Below the pieces are notes generated by a model. It made no database searches. It was not told the DNA's origin and saw only the letters and a list, made by a program, of their open reading frames with translations. DNA of 64,000 bases from CAYPNF01 sp964411985 (GTDB taxonomy: Bacteria > Verrucomicrobiota > Verrucomicrobiia > Limisphaerales > J093). A program made the position numbers and the translations under genes. The stretch lies in the NCBI GenBank assembly GCA_964411985.1, contig CAYPNF010000015.1, positions 1 through 64,000 on the forward strand. Reading direction: 5' to 3'. This document shows, piece after piece, positions 1-9,439 of the stretch. The first letter of the stretch is position 1; every line of letters begins with the position of its first letter.

Positions 1-62
1 GGGCTTTGTCTTGCGTGGCATCATGCTCCTCCCATTCACCATCGGTGGCAACACTTATCTGC

Positions 63-851
63 TCATGTTATTGTTTCGCGGATCCTAGGATATCCGAACG
101 GAGGAGTGGTAAGGCCACGTGGATCAAACCGCTTGTCATCCGGCGGAGGCACCGGCTTGTACTCGAACAGTCCAATATTGGCCACGTAGAGGCGATCACC
201 AACGAGCGAAAGCGCATAGGGATACCGGCCCACTTGCACCGAACCGACAACTCTGCGCTGCAATGAGTCCAGCACCACCACACGGAAATTGGTGACATCC
301 GCGCCGTACACGTGGCGACCATCGGAACTTGCCTTCACATCGACTACAAAGCTGTCCGTGTACTTGACACCAGCCACCTCGACATTCACCGGTATCTCCC
401 CGACCGGCTCTTTAGTTGCGACATCAAAGATATGGACACTACCTCCTTCGCCGCTGCTCCAGTAGAGCGAACGGCCGTCCGGCGAGAAGTCAACGGCGCC
501 AGAGCTGAGCCGACGCTCCTTGGGTCCTTTGGTCGGTGGTTGGATCTGCTGCACCACTGGTGCAGCCCCGCGCCAACCGGTGAGAAACTGCCCCGTTCCC
601 GAGCTGGCGATGAACAGGGTCTCACCATCAGGACTCATCGCCATTCCATGCGGCCACTTGGCTAGTGGAAAATGCCGGCCAACAGGTTTAAGGAAGCGTC
701 CGTTGGAAAGGATGGTAAGGCCCTCGGGATCATGTTTCGCGTACGTTTCCGTGGAAGGGGCGTGCAGATAGGAGGCTGCCTCAGCGTAGTGTGACACATG
801 GAGTCCAACCAGCAGTAGCAGCAACGTCATCCCGTAGATGTGCAATCGCAT
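63..851 (-). CDS. secreted YVTN/YncE-type beta-propeller protein, C-terminus apparently frameshifted
   Basis: The 262-residue product begins with a hydrophobic signal peptide ending near AEAAS and continues as a beta-propeller. Repeated blades read like SPDGETLFIASS, SPDGRSLYWSS and SSDGRHVYGAD, so it is probably a periplasmic or secreted binding or scaffold protein. It stops abruptly after a conserved-looking PPFGYP segment. Immediately beyond the stop another minus frame stays open to the window edge with coding-like codons (starting around position 60). I infer a one-base indel or a pseudogene whose tail lies outside the window. No ligand can be named. Confidence 0.6.
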   Translation of the reverse strand: MRLHIYGMTLLLLLVGLHVSHYAEAASYLHAPSTETYAKHDPEGLTILSNGRFLKPVGRHFPLAKWPHGMAMSPDGETLFIASSGTGQFLTGWRGAAPVVQQIQPPTKGPKERRLSSGAVDFSPDGRSLYWSSGEGGSVHIFDVATKEPVGEIPVNVEVAGVKYTDSFVVDVKASSDGRHVYGADVTNFRVVVLDSLQRRVVGSVQVGRYPYALSLVGDRLYVANIGLFEYKPVPPPDDKRFDPRGLTTPPFGYPRIRETIT

Positions 852-1146
852 TGTGGCTGAATACTACACCAAAAGCACGAAGAGCAAAACCCAGAATTGG
901 CAATCAAGCGGGGGCGAAGGCGTTCAACATCGACTGCGACCTAACACTTTGATGGGTCTCCGTCCCTATTCGCTGTGACACAAATGTCACAGACCAGCCA
1001 TACGAATGGCATGTGGGCAGGGTAGTATTTTACGTGTGCAGGATGCTCCGACGGCTTCGGAGATGAAACATTTCGCTCCATGAATGGGCGCGATGGGAAA
1101 GCCCCGCACCAAGAACCCTCCAGAACCAACTCTCAGAGAACCGAAC

Positions 1147-2175
1147 ATGAACTGGAAGACAACGGGAAAGATAGTGTTGCTGACCGCTACGCTTCTTTTA
1201 GCTGGTCGCACCCGCCTTGTGGCGGAGCAACCCAATGAGCACGCCAACCCTCGGGCCAAATACCTGCACGCAGAGGCCGGAGATCTAGTCGATGTCAAGC
1301 TCGCGGACCTGCACCCCACGCAAGCAGTGCTGGGAATCGACGAAGTCTACTACAAACTGGGGCGTTACCAAGCGGGCAAGGACCTCATCAATAAACGGTT
1401 TGGTGATTGGTGTGAGGCAAACGGCCAGCAGGATGTCCTAGCCGCGACGATCGGCTCCCGCCTGGATAAACCTGCAAGCTTTTCCTGCGTGGTTCCCCTC
1501 GGCTCCGAGACACCCGCAACCGTGGACCCCATGAAGACGGTCGTGATTGGGCGAGGTGGCCGACTCTATCTCGTGGATGGACACCACACTTTCACTGCTT
1601 TCATGGAGAGTCCCGACGGGGGGCCGAATATGCAGGTTCGGGTCCGGGTGCTTGCCAATCTGAACCGGATGGGGCCTGGAGAATTCTGGAGGGAAATGGA
1701 AGCCTCAGGCTGGGTCTGGCTGCGTGACGAGAACAACCTGCCGATTGAAGTCGAAGATTTGCCGGAAAGCCTGGGAATCGGCAATTTTCGTAATGACGAC
1801 TACCGGAGCTTGGTCTACTTCACCAGGGACATCGCCTACCGCCAGAACGCCCAGAACGCCAATTATCAGGAATTCCATTGGGGTGCATGGCTTCGCACCA
1901 ACCCGGCTTTCGACTTGGGAGCCTATGACCTCACAGATTTCACGCAATACGTCGACGCCGTGAAAAAGGCAGCGGAGCTTATGTCTGCCCTCAATGACTC
2001 GGATGTGGTGGACGGAGGCCTTACCGCCAAGGAATTGGGGAGGATTGCCTTCAATACAAAGGAGTTCGCAAAGCTGAGCCAGACCTACTGTACCACCAAA
2101 CCCGGCAAGGTGGCCTACGCCAACTATTACTATCACAATATCCTTGCGGTGCCTCCTGCAGTCACCTGCCCATAA
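1147..2175 (+). CDS. secreted ParB-like nuclease-fold protein (ParBc_2-like)
   Basis: The protein has 342 residues. The start was chosen at MNWKTTGK because an AGAGAA box lies just upstream and a signal peptide follows (residues about 1-28, ending LVAEQ). The mature part begins with a LADLHPTQ motif and carries VDGHHT about 120 residues later. This matches the ParB/sulfiredoxin-like fold family Pfam calls ParBc_2, where such residues form the active-site pocket. Members are often exported, so a role in chromosome partitioning is unlikely. The substrate is unknown. The gene stands alone and is followed by a strong terminator. Confidence 0.7.
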   Translation: MNWKTTGKIVLLTATLLLAGRTRLVAEQPNEHANPRAKYLHAEAGDLVDVKLADLHPTQAVLGIDEVYYKLGRYQAGKDLINKRFGDWCEANGQQDVLAATIGSRLDKPASFSCVVPLGSETPATVDPMKTVVIGRGGRLYLVDGHHTFTAFMESPDGGPNMQVRVRVLANLNRMGPGEFWREMEASGWVWLRDENNLPIEVEDLPESLGIGNFRNDDYRSLVYFTRDIAYRQNAQNANYQEFHWGAWLRTNPAFDLGAYDLTDFTQYVDAVKKAAELMSALNDSDVVDGGLTAKELGRIAFNTKEFAKLSQTYCTTKPGKVAYANYYYHNILAVPPAVTCP

Positions 2176-2214
2176 ACGGAAGGGTCGTTCGCGAAGAATA
2201 AGTTAGACCGAAAC

Positions 2215-2247
2215 GGCGGCTGTCACAACAGCCGCCTTCTTCTTTTT
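2215..2247 (+). terminator. Rho-independent terminator
   Basis: A perfect 9-bp stem (GGCGGCTGT / ACAGCCGCC) with a 4-base loop is followed by a T-rich tract, 40 bases after the stop codon of the ParB-like gene. Confidence 0.85.
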
Positions 2248-2361
2248 GGCAGGGAATCATCAGCGATCTGAAACGGTTCTCAGGCCCGCACTCAGTGAGG
2301 AGGGTCGAGATCGAACCGTGCCCTTCGTCAAGGGATAGCGCTCGGCGAGGTGCCTCGCAGC

Positions 2362-3498
2362 TCAACCCGCCCGATTGGGAGCAATCGCTGCGGAATAGGC
2401 CGTCGCGAATTCCCGTCCCACTCGGCTAGCTGCTTCCTCGACGGCAGACAGGAAGAGGGCACCCGCTCGCCGCACCCAGCTTCGGTAGGCCTCCAGATTA
2501 TCATTCTTCGCCCCACCCAAGAGCGGCGTTAGATCGAAACTGGACGCGGCGACTGCCAACCCCGCCTTTTCTGCGTCCAAGGCATTAAAGTACTGCTCCA
2601 CATGATTGGCAACGGGAACAACCAAGAGGGGTTTCCCAAGCCACGCCGCCTCGTTCAAGGATTCGAAGCCAGCCGTGCAGGCAACCCCTCTGCTTTCCCC
2701 CATCATATGCAGAAACTTCACTCCGTCTAACTTGTGGAAAGACAGGGTTGAATCGTATCGCCAGACTGGCGCAGTTCTTGGTTTCTCGCAAAAACAATGG
2801 AGTTCCACTTCCGGATGTAAGGCATGCCACCTTAGAATCTCTTCCGTATAGCCCTGGTTGAGGAGGTAGGCGAGGAGAAAGCGTCCAGGCAAATCCTGAG
2901 GCAACTCAAATAACTCCCGCCGCAGCAGGGGCGGGCAGACGAGCAGCCCTCGCCCAGGTACAGCCGCCGCAGGGTAGAAAGAGAGCCCCAGCTTTGTGGA
3001 CATAGCTCCGGTCAGTCCCACATACCACCGCATCGTCCATTGCTGAAGCGCGAACTTGCGGGAGCGAACGAAGTCTGGGTGACCCATCATGAATTGATGT
3101 CCCACCGCAACAACTGGGATTCGGTGCGGTCGCAACAGGTTGCAGAGACCCATCAGAGGTTCCAGAAAATTGACGATCAGATCGGGTTGCGTACGTTCAA
3201 TCATGTGCGCAAGGGTAGACAGACTCTGACGATACCTGCCCAATCCGGACAGGGTCTGGCGCAACGTGGCGAGCGCAGCCACTCCTTTTCCTCCTTGAAA
3301 CGAGAACCCAGGACTCGCAATGGGTTTCAGAAGATCGCCGAAGGCTTCTCGGAAGAACTCAGGGATCGTTCGGGCCGGATTCGTGCCAATCGTCACCGCT
3401 ACGATTTCATGGCCTTGACGCTCGAGGATTTGCGCGGCGGCAATGGCCTGGGTCATGTGGCCTCGGCCATCTCCCTGAACGGTAAACATGATTCTCAT
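2362..3498 (-). CDS. glycosyltransferase, GT-B fold (UDP-glucuronosyltransferase-like)
   Basis: The protein has 378 residues. I start at MRIMFTVQG because the longer reading frame adds a cysteine-rich, non-homologous-looking stretch; a second ATG three codons on is also possible. The N-terminal GDGRGHMTQA (about residues 9-18) is the GxGxGH-type motif of GT-B enzymes related to MurG and archaeal MJ1255-type transferases. The C-terminal half has GFESLNEAAWLGKPLLVVP, the usual nucleotide-sugar binding region. It is expected to be cytoplasmic or membrane-peripheral and to move a sugar to a lipid or glycan acceptor. It lies 52 bases downstream of the phosphodiesterase gene and is probably co-transcribed with it. 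Confidence 0.75.
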   Translation of the reverse strand: MRIMFTVQGDGRGHMTQAIAAAQILERQGHEIVAVTIGTNPARTIPEFFREAFGDLLKPIASPGFSFQGGKGVAALATLRQTLSGLGRYRQSLSTLAHMIERTQPDLIVNFLEPLMGLCNLLRPHRIPVVAVGHQFMMGHPDFVRSRKFALQQWTMRWYVGLTGAMSTKLGLSFYPAAAVPGRGLLVCPPLLRRELFELPQDLPGRFLLAYLLNQGYTEEILRWHALHPEVELHCFCEKPRTAPVWRYDSTLSFHKLDGVKFLHMMGESRGVACTAGFESLNEAAWLGKPLLVVPVANHVEQYFNALDAEKAGLAVAASSFDLTPLLGGAKNDNLEAYRSWVRRAGALFLSAVEEAASRVGREFATAYSAAIAPNRAG

Positions 3499-3550
3499 AG
3501 TGCTTTGAACTGTTGCCCTTCTAGACTGGTGGGTGTTTGCGCAGGCGCAT

Positions 3551-4588
3551 TCATGGGGGAGCAAGCGCGGTGTTCGGCAGTAGCACCGAGGCACTCATGC
3601 GTTGCACCGAATCGGCTGGCCCCCTTGTAGTCACACTCGTGAAAGTCAAGGCAGCTTCGACACCCAGGTGATCCGAAAGGCGGTCCTTCGGGTGTAATGA
3701 GGCAAATAGGTAGCACGGGGTAGCGCAGCCTCCCTCGACCGGTTGCCTGAGCCTGACAAAGATATGGTCCAGCGTCTGGCCTCGGCCCGGCTTGAGTCCG
3801 TCCCAGGTGGGAAAAGCGCTGCTTCCAGCCAGCTGATGGACGTTGGGGCCCACCGTGGCAGCGAACTGGAGGAATTCACTGCTGTCCGGTGTGAAATTGA
3901 AATCTCCGCCAACGATATCCGCAATCTGTGCATCATCGGCTTCTTGCACCCATTCAGCGAGTTCAGAGAGCTGGCGCTCGCGAACATGCCTGCAAGCTCG
4001 CTCGCCATCTTGGAGGTGCACATTCCACACGTTAAACCGCTGACCTGCAGCAGCCTCGATGGTCACCTTGAGGGCCCCCTTCTTCATCATAGCATCGGGC
4101 AGCCGAGCGGCGCCAAAGCGCCTGAATTCAGCTCCAACGATAGGGTACCGCGACAAAGTGAGGAGTCCGTTTTGGCCCAGGAACGTTCCCTTTCGCCTTG
4201 CATAGGCAGCCCACCAACTCCTCTCCCGATCCCTTGCTTGCCCTGCAAGCTCAGCAAAACATCGGTGGGTCCAGACTTCCTGCAATAGCACCACGTCGGA
4301 CTCCAACTGCTCTAATCCTTCGGCAATCCTCCCGTAACGACTCGCCGGTGCTCCGTTCAACCAGGAGGGCAGGCCCCAAACGTTGTAGGTGGCCACTCGA
4401 AGCTCCGCACTAAGCGACATTTTCCCAGAAGCAGCAGCCCGCATTCGCCCTCGCCCTACCTGTACCTTTGCCGAACCTCCGCTGGTACAACCCGACGCGA
4501 TCAAGGCCAGTAACAACGCCAAGCCGAGACGATGAAGCCGAAATAACACAGACTCACTCCCGGCGTCGCTCGCATATGCGTTGCCCAT
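3551..4588 (-). CDS. lipoprotein of the endonuclease/exonuclease/phosphatase family
   Basis: The 345-residue product starts at MGNAYASD. A signal ending LIASGC (Cys34) is a good lipobox, so it should be membrane-anchored outside the cytoplasm. The fold is shown by ATYNVWGLP, VVLLQEVW, NVHLQDG, VGGDFNFTPDS, TLDHIFV and LSDHLGVEA, the ordered metal and catalytic motifs of the DNase I/sphingomyelinase superfamily. Secreted relatives include sphingomyelinase-like phosphodiesterases, but the sequence alone does not tell nucleic acid from phospholipid substrates. It is first in a two-gene unit with the downstream glycosyltransferase. Confidence 0.8.
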   Translation of the reverse strand: MGNAYASDAGSESVLFRLHRLGLALLLALIASGCTSGGSAKVQVGRGRMRAAASGKMSLSAELRVATYNVWGLPSWLNGAPASRYGRIAEGLEQLESDVVLLQEVWTHRCFAELAGQARDRERSWWAAYARRKGTFLGQNGLLTLSRYPIVGAEFRRFGAARLPDAMMKKGALKVTIEAAAGQRFNVWNVHLQDGERACRHVRERQLSELAEWVQEADDAQIADIVGGDFNFTPDSSEFLQFAATVGPNVHQLAGSSAFPTWDGLKPGRGQTLDHIFVRLRQPVEGGCATPCYLFASLHPKDRLSDHLGVEAALTFTSVTTRGPADSVQRMSASVLLPNTALAPP

Positions 4589-4803
4589 TTCTGAACAACG
4601 TTCCCATAGGCTTGTGAAGAGAATATGGAGATCATGTAAAGAACAGGTTACCAATTGGCCAATCAAGGACGGTTCGAATCAAACACGGTTAGAATCCATG
4701 CTTAGGCAAGACTTCCCCGTCGGCGCAGCAAGACCGATTGCCTCACTGTGGGGCACGCCCCCCTCCCCTTCCTCTTCTCAAACGTCCTGCCCGCCTTCTT
4801 CAT

Positions 4804-4945
4804 CAGGCTTCCAGGCCACCCGGAACGAACCCAAAAAGAGTTCGACACATGCGGTATGCTGGAAAAGCGGGGCACGGAGGCCCCACTGTCTCCCCGGCGC
4901 CCTCACCTTGCACCTGTGTCACTCCCCAATCGCACGATAGCCCCG
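4804..4945. repeat. intergenic repeat family B, copy 1
   Basis: This segment contains TTCGACACATGCGGTATGCT at 4841-4860 and, about 55 bases later, CGCCCTCACCTTGCACCTG. Both blocks recur in the same order and orientation at 9082-9237, and the first block again near 9447. It lies in the gene-free stretch 4589-5544. No convincing ORF is seen here; the reading frames are proline/arginine-rich shadows. Confidence 0.6.
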
Positions 4946-5336
4946 TAGCGCCGCCTTGGCCCGGTCGTCCTCCATTAAGCCCCTTCCAACTCGCCGTGCC
5001 TCCCGCCGCCGGCACGTTCGTCACCTTCGCCGCCCCCCGGACACCCTTCATCGCCGCCATTCATCGCCCATCCGCCCGGCAACCGCCTTCCCCCGCCCTC
5101 CCTTAATCAGTTCGCCATCGAGGACTTCAGTTCGAGATGGTGGAATCACCACAGGATAGCATGGATGGCCGACCCAGAATGTTCAACTGGCGCGCTCGCT
5201 TCAGACCATCCGACCTCAGCCAGGAAACCCAAGCCCGGAGGTTCGAGATGCTTCACATTTGTTTCTCGGTATTCTCATCTTGCCGCCTACTCAGGGCAAG
5301 GGATGCAAATAGTCGTTCCGACAATTCAGTTACCCC

Positions 5337-5403
5337 ACCCCTGTTGGTGAGGCTTTTGTTTCGTGCGCCCAGGGAAGGGAACCCGTGCAGGTCACCAGAA
5401 TCC
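5337..5403. repeat. intergenic repeat family A, copy 1
   Basis: About 66 bases beginning CCTGTTGGTGAGGCTTTTG and ending GTCACCAGAATCC match 8771-8836 at most positions, including the CCCAGGGAAG core. It sits in non-coding DNA upstream of the small ORF at 5545. Confidence 0.6.
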
Positions 5404-5544
5404 GCCTGCCGCGGGAGCAGGAGACGGATCTGGCTTCTATGCTTCACACCCCCCTCGCTGGAGAAACCGTTTCAGCAGGCTAGCCTGACCGCGTGGTAGA
5501 TTCGACCCGATGTGGGAGGTGTTGCCTCAATAAAGGAGTCAAAC

Positions 5545-5703
5545 ATGAACACTCGCTTGTCTTTCTGGCAGAATCTGTGGAGGATTCTCAAGTTCGTACC
5601 TACTGCCCAGTACGCAAGGGTTGTATACAGTGCAAGCCGTTTTGGGGGTTTGAGCGACGAACCTGTAGCGATGGAGTTGCCTGCTTGCGACCTTGGCTTC
5701 TAG
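5545..5703 (+). CDS. small protein of 52 residues, unknown
   Basis: ATG at 5545 is preceded by a strong AAAGGAG ribosome-binding site at the right distance, which is the main support. The peptide has an amphipathic start rich in W, F and L (SFWQNLWRILKFV) and no recognised domain. It ends 34 bases before the GH130-like gene and may be its leader or a small membrane-associated protein. It could also be a chance ORF. Confidence 0.4.
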   Translation: MNTRLSFWQNLWRILKFVPTAQYARVVYSASRFGGLSDEPVAMELPACDLGF

Positions 5704-5737
5704 GGGCTGATCAGTCGGCAACGAATTACTTGTAACT

Positions 5738-6901
5738 ATGCGGACCATTATCTCTTCGGCTCTAGTCTTAGCGATGTTGTTATCGTTCCATGCTCGGGTT
5801 TTGGCTGAGTATAGCGAAGCAGAACGCGAGTTCCTGAAGAAGGTTTACAGGGAGGCGATCGAAGTCCCCGTTACGCAGTTCGAGAGTCTCTCCGAACTGG
5901 ATTTCTGCGTGGACTATGGAAAAGACCCGTCTGCTTGGCGCATCGGACCCTTCCTGCAAGACAACCGATTGACGTTCACCAAGACGATGCCGTTTGATGA
6001 CCCTACGGGTATCGGATGGAAATCCACGATCCTTGGGAATCCCTCTCTCATCGAGCGGGATGGAACACTTCACATGTTCTACCGGGCGTATCCGAGAAAA
6101 GAATCTCAGAGCACTCGGATCGGGCATGCTGTGTACACCCCCCAGACGGGCTGGGTGGACCTTTCGGGTCCGCCAACGCTGTATTCGACCGAGGCCGATG
6201 AAATCAATTCCGTGGAAGATCCAAAAGTGTACCAATCGGGCGACACCTATTATATGTTCTACAATGCGGTCTGGACCCCCGACGACGCATTCTCGGCTCG
6301 AATTCGCCAGGGATACCGGGACTGGGGAGTCTTCGTGGTCACTAAGCTGGCGGTCTCAAAAGATCTGGTTCACTTCGAGAAGAAGGGACAGATTGTCCCC
6401 TATTCCGTTTCCAAAGGCTGGTCCAAGTCCGCTGTCATTCCCCGGGGCCCGTTGGGAGAAGCGGTGAAGATCAATGGCAAGTACCTGATGTTCCTAAGCG
6501 AGGGTTGCGGGGACAAACAGTTCATCGGTTATTCCGACGATCTCCTGAATTGGGAGTTCCGGCAACAGTCCTACCTGACTCTCCCGGAGGAGATGGGGAG
6601 GGTGGCGGAGGTGGCCTGCTGTGCCGCCAATTTCGAGTCGACCGGAAAGTATTTCGTGCTCGATGTCTTCTGCATGGGGCGGAATCAGAAATACCAGGCG
6701 GCCCAGGCCCTCTACCATATCGATGATCCGACTCGGCCCCTCGCCATCGGAAAAGGCGGTTCCTTGGCATGGGGAGGGCTATTGAAGTACCGGGGTGACT
6801 GGATCGTGGCGCAAGGCTGGGATAGCCCAAAGGGGCGGCAGGACGTTTACATCTACAAATACTCAGGCGTTCCGCGAGTTGACGCCCGGATCGTCAGGTA
6901 G
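5738..6901 (+). CDS. secreted five-bladed beta-propeller glycosidase-like protein (GH130/GH43-like)
   Basis: The protein has 387 residues with a signal peptide (residues about 1-23, ending VLAEY). The body has the features of five-bladed propeller glycan enzymes: NPSLIERDGTLHMFYRAY, SVEDPKVYQSGDTYYMFYNA, KLAVSKDLVHFEKKG and IGYSDDLLNWEFR. The ED-P-K pair in the second blade fits the GH130/GH32/GH43 superfamily, where acidic residues sit in the central pocket. It probably cleaves or phosphorolyses a mannoside or related oligosaccharide outside the cytoplasm; the substrate is inferred. The VOC gene follows 50 bases downstream on the same strand. Confidence 0.65.
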   Translation: MRTIISSALVLAMLLSFHARVLAEYSEAEREFLKKVYREAIEVPVTQFESLSELDFCVDYGKDPSAWRIGPFLQDNRLTFTKTMPFDDPTGIGWKSTILGNPSLIERDGTLHMFYRAYPRKESQSTRIGHAVYTPQTGWVDLSGPPTLYSTEADEINSVEDPKVYQSGDTYYMFYNAVWTPDDAFSARIRQGYRDWGVFVVTKLAVSKDLVHFEKKGQIVPYSVSKGWSKSAVIPRGPLGEAVKINGKYLMFLSEGCGDKQFIGYSDDLLNWEFRQQSYLTLPEEMGRVAEVACCAANFESTGKYFVLDVFCMGRNQKYQAAQALYHIDDPTRPLAIGKGGSLAWGGLLKYRGDWIVAQGWDSPKGRQDVYIYKYSGVPRVDARIVR

Positions 6902-6951
6902 CGCGGCAGACCTCCCTGAATAGAGACGCGTGCTCGGCGCGTCCAATCCCT

Positions 6952-7824
6952 ATGCTGAACTCCACCCGCTGGCTCCATCTGGTAGGTGCTATGCTCTGGT
7001 CGGTAGCGGTTGCTCAAGTCCCCGCTACGCCGGTGGTGTCTCAACTTCATGTGGTCTCAGTGCATGTCCGCGACCGTGAGTCGTTCGACGCGGTGTTTGG
7101 CTTGTTCAAGGACGTCCTCGGATTCCCGGTCGTGTACGGCGAGTTGAGCCGACCCGGCGACAAGCGGAGGCTCTACGCCGGCTTTTCCGTGGGAAACGCC
7201 TATTTGGAACCCTGTGGACCGTACGATGGCGAAGCGCCATACCTCCCGGATCGGCCGGCGCGGTTCCACGGCCTCACCTTTTCCACGGCGACTTCGATCA
7301 CGAACGCGGCAAAGCAACTGGGCGCGCGGAACGTGATCTATTCCGGGCCTTTCGGGGACGGCAACTCGCCCAGTTTTGTCCTCGTACCCGACCCCAGGAT
7401 CAACGCGAAGCTGATGTGTGCTGGACTCTGGGAGATCCACAACCCAAGTGACCCCGCCACTTTGTCGTCCGTAAGGACCAAATTGAAGGACGCGAGAGGG
7501 GGGCTACTGGGGGTCCGGCGCATGGCCGAGGTCCGAATTGGACATCCAGATCCAGCCAATCCACTGGGCTGGGGTGACATACTCGATTTGGCCTGGCGGA
7601 AAGGCGAGGTCTGGGCAGTCGGCAACGGTCCCCTGCTCCGCTTTGTTCAGGCCAAACAACCCCAGATCGATTCCATCCTCTTGGAGGTCGAATCGCTGGA
7701 CAAAACCATGGCCGTTTTGGCGTCCAAGAACCTCCTGGGGAAAGCGACCTCCGAAGTCATCGAAATGGACCCGGCCAAGGCCTACGGGTTACTCATTCAA
7801 TTTCAGGAGAAGAAGAGCCCCTGA
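6952..7824 (+). CDS. secreted VOC (glyoxalase/bleomycin-resistance fold) protein
   Basis: The protein has 290 residues and an N-terminal signal-like segment (residues about 1-22). HVVSVHVRDRESFDAVFGLFKDVLGFPVVYGE is the typical first beta-alpha-beta-beta-beta unit of the vicinal-oxygen-chelate superfamily, and a second half (LLEVESLDKTMAVLASKNLLG) suggests two such units. VOC proteins bind a metal and act on varied small molecules; the substrate is not predictable. Export is unusual for this fold. It is probably transcribed with the upstream propeller gene. Confidence 0.6.
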   Translation: MLNSTRWLHLVGAMLWSVAVAQVPATPVVSQLHVVSVHVRDRESFDAVFGLFKDVLGFPVVYGELSRPGDKRRLYAGFSVGNAYLEPCGPYDGEAPYLPDRPARFHGLTFSTATSITNAAKQLGARNVIYSGPFGDGNSPSFVLVPDPRINAKLMCAGLWEIHNPSDPATLSSVRTKLKDARGGLLGVRRMAEVRIGHPDPANPLGWGDILDLAWRKGEVWAVGNGPLLRFVQAKQPQIDSILLEVESLDKTMAVLASKNLLGKATSEVIEMDPAKAYGLLIQFQEKKSP

Positions 7825-8036
7825 AGCATTGCCGATCCAATGGACGGTGATCCGGGTTTGCCGCGCGCCCATGGGCCAGCCACTTCATCGCGCTTTGCCA
7901 CCTCCAGCCACCTCTCCCACCGGGCAAAGCGGTTATTCGTCGGAACCGCCGGCACCAACGCTTCAGGTTTGCAATAAGAGGTTTGCAATCGTATAATCGC
8001 CGTGTGGCGAACACGCAAGCATTACCACAAATCAAA

Positions 8037-8429
8037 ATGAAAGGCTCCATATCAAGGCGTTGGACAATTCTCTTGTATGCCCTGATTCTACTCCTATCGA
8101 CCCTTGTGCTGTTCTGGTCACAGAGGTCGGCGCGCTCGGTGTCAGTTGCCATGAGCGGCCCATCCGGTCTGGTTGTTGCAGGACACTGGACCGTTGATGG
8201 AGTCCGCAGGGACTTTCGCGCGAGGTTGCCCACCACTTTTGTCACCACGGCACGCAGTTTGTCGTTCGAGTTGGTTCGCCAAGGTGATCCCGGCATCTTC
8301 AAGATTCAGCTCACCCCTGACCGCACAGATTTTGGATCGATGTCCAGCGAGAGCGAGTATGGCATTCGAGGTGACATTCGATTTGAGGGCGGGCATGAGA
8401 ACAGGATGCTTGCTTCATTTGGCAAGTGA
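8037..8429 (+). CDS. small membrane-anchored protein, unknown
   Basis: From ATG at 8037 the product has 130 residues: a short basic N-terminus, one strong transmembrane helix (ILLYALILLLSTLVLFW), then a soluble domain with alternating beta-like stretches. An in-frame GTG at 8004 is an alternative start. I do not recognise the family. Composition is coding-like and the frame has no close competitor. Confidence 0.45.
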   Translation: MKGSISRRWTILLYALILLLSTLVLFWSQRSARSVSVAMSGPSGLVVAGHWTVDGVRRDFRARLPTTFVTTARSLSFELVRQGDPGIFKIQLTPDRTDFGSMSSESEYGIRGDIRFEGGHENRMLASFGK

Positions 8430-8770
8430 TAATGATGTCGCCTAACCACCAAACGCAATGATCTCCGCAATGTCACTTGAACTTCAAACCATAGACCAAC
8501 GGCGCCGAGTTGCTGGTCGGAAGTCATTGAGTCAGAAGTGAGTCGGAGGTGTCTAATCAGAGCCTTGAGCCAGTCGCCGATGGCGCGCTCTTCCTGTGCC
8601 TGAAACACGGGTGGGCGGTCGCTCGTCAGCATGCCGCGCTACTCGGCGTATGTTTGCAGGTTCGGCTAAGTCCTGACGACCACCAAGAGGAAAGCCATTA
8701 GAACATTCTTTGCGGCGCTGGCAGTGGCTGTTTGCCGGACAACCACTGGGACGAGGGAGCGGTGGCCCGC

Positions 8771-8836
8771 ACCCTGTTGGTGGGGCTTTTTGTTGCCCGC
8801 CCCCAGGGAAGAAACCCGCGCACGTCGCCAGACTCC
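8771..8836. repeat. intergenic repeat family A, copy 2
   Basis: It matches 5337-5403 through CCTGTTGGTG, a run of Ts, CCCAGGGAAG and GTCGCCAGACTCC. It lies in the gene-free stretch 8430-9240. Confidence 0.6.
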
Positions 8837-9081
8837 ATTCCTACACATAAGGGCACCAGACCGACGATCACGCGATGGATTCCGGCGTGGGCGCCACCCA
8901 ACGGCTCTGCCAGGTAGCTCCAGATCCTTAGTCGTCAGGTTTCCAAGGCCTTGAGGCTCCAACAGCCCCCCCCTCTTCCGTCTCGGGTCTCCTGACCTTG
9001 CCTCACCGGGCGCTGAGCCGGGGGTCTGACTGTTTTCCCACAGGTTCCGCCAGCGGCATTCGGGGGCCAGGCAGAACACCG

Positions 9082-9237
9082 CCAAGCCTCCCGGAACCCT
9101 CGTGAATTAATGTTCGACACATACGGTACTTTGAAAGTGCGAGGGAAGAAAGAACCCATGGAATGCTCCACCCAGCCCGATCTCCGAGGGCGCCCTCGCC
9201 TTGCACCTGCGCCGCCCCCCATTCCCAGGATAGGGCC
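9082..9237. repeat. intergenic repeat family B, copy 2
   Basis: It shares with 4804-4945 the TTCGACACATxCGGTA core (9113 onward), the preceding CTCCCGGAAC block and the following CGCCCTCGCCTTGCACCTG block. Its right edge falls where similarity to a response regulator begins on the minus strand, as if the element interrupted that gene. Confidence 0.55.
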
Positions 9238-9243
9238 TTGACC

Positions 9244-9346
9244 CACCTCCGACCACTTCAAGGTCGTCTTCCAGTTCCAACAGTTCCTTAAACGCTCTGC
9301 GCACGACCACGTTACCATCCACCAGCAGGACTGTGATCGTTTTCAT
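9244..9346 (-). pseudogene. response-regulator receiver domain relic
   Basis: The minus frame starting at 9346 gives MKTITVLLVDG, then VVVRRAFKELLELEDDLEVV. This is the first strand and helix of a NarL/FixJ-type receiver domain, with the usual acidic pair changed to DG. After about 33 residues it turns into the translation of repeat B. No continuation was found lower in the window, so it is a 5' remnant. Confidence 0.55.
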
Positions 9347-9439
9347 AGAGGCTGTTAAGCTATAACCATGGGTGAGCGACGCACGTGTGTGAGTGTGGCC
9401 GAGTTACCCTAGGCCGTCTATAGGGTGAACACCCCATGT

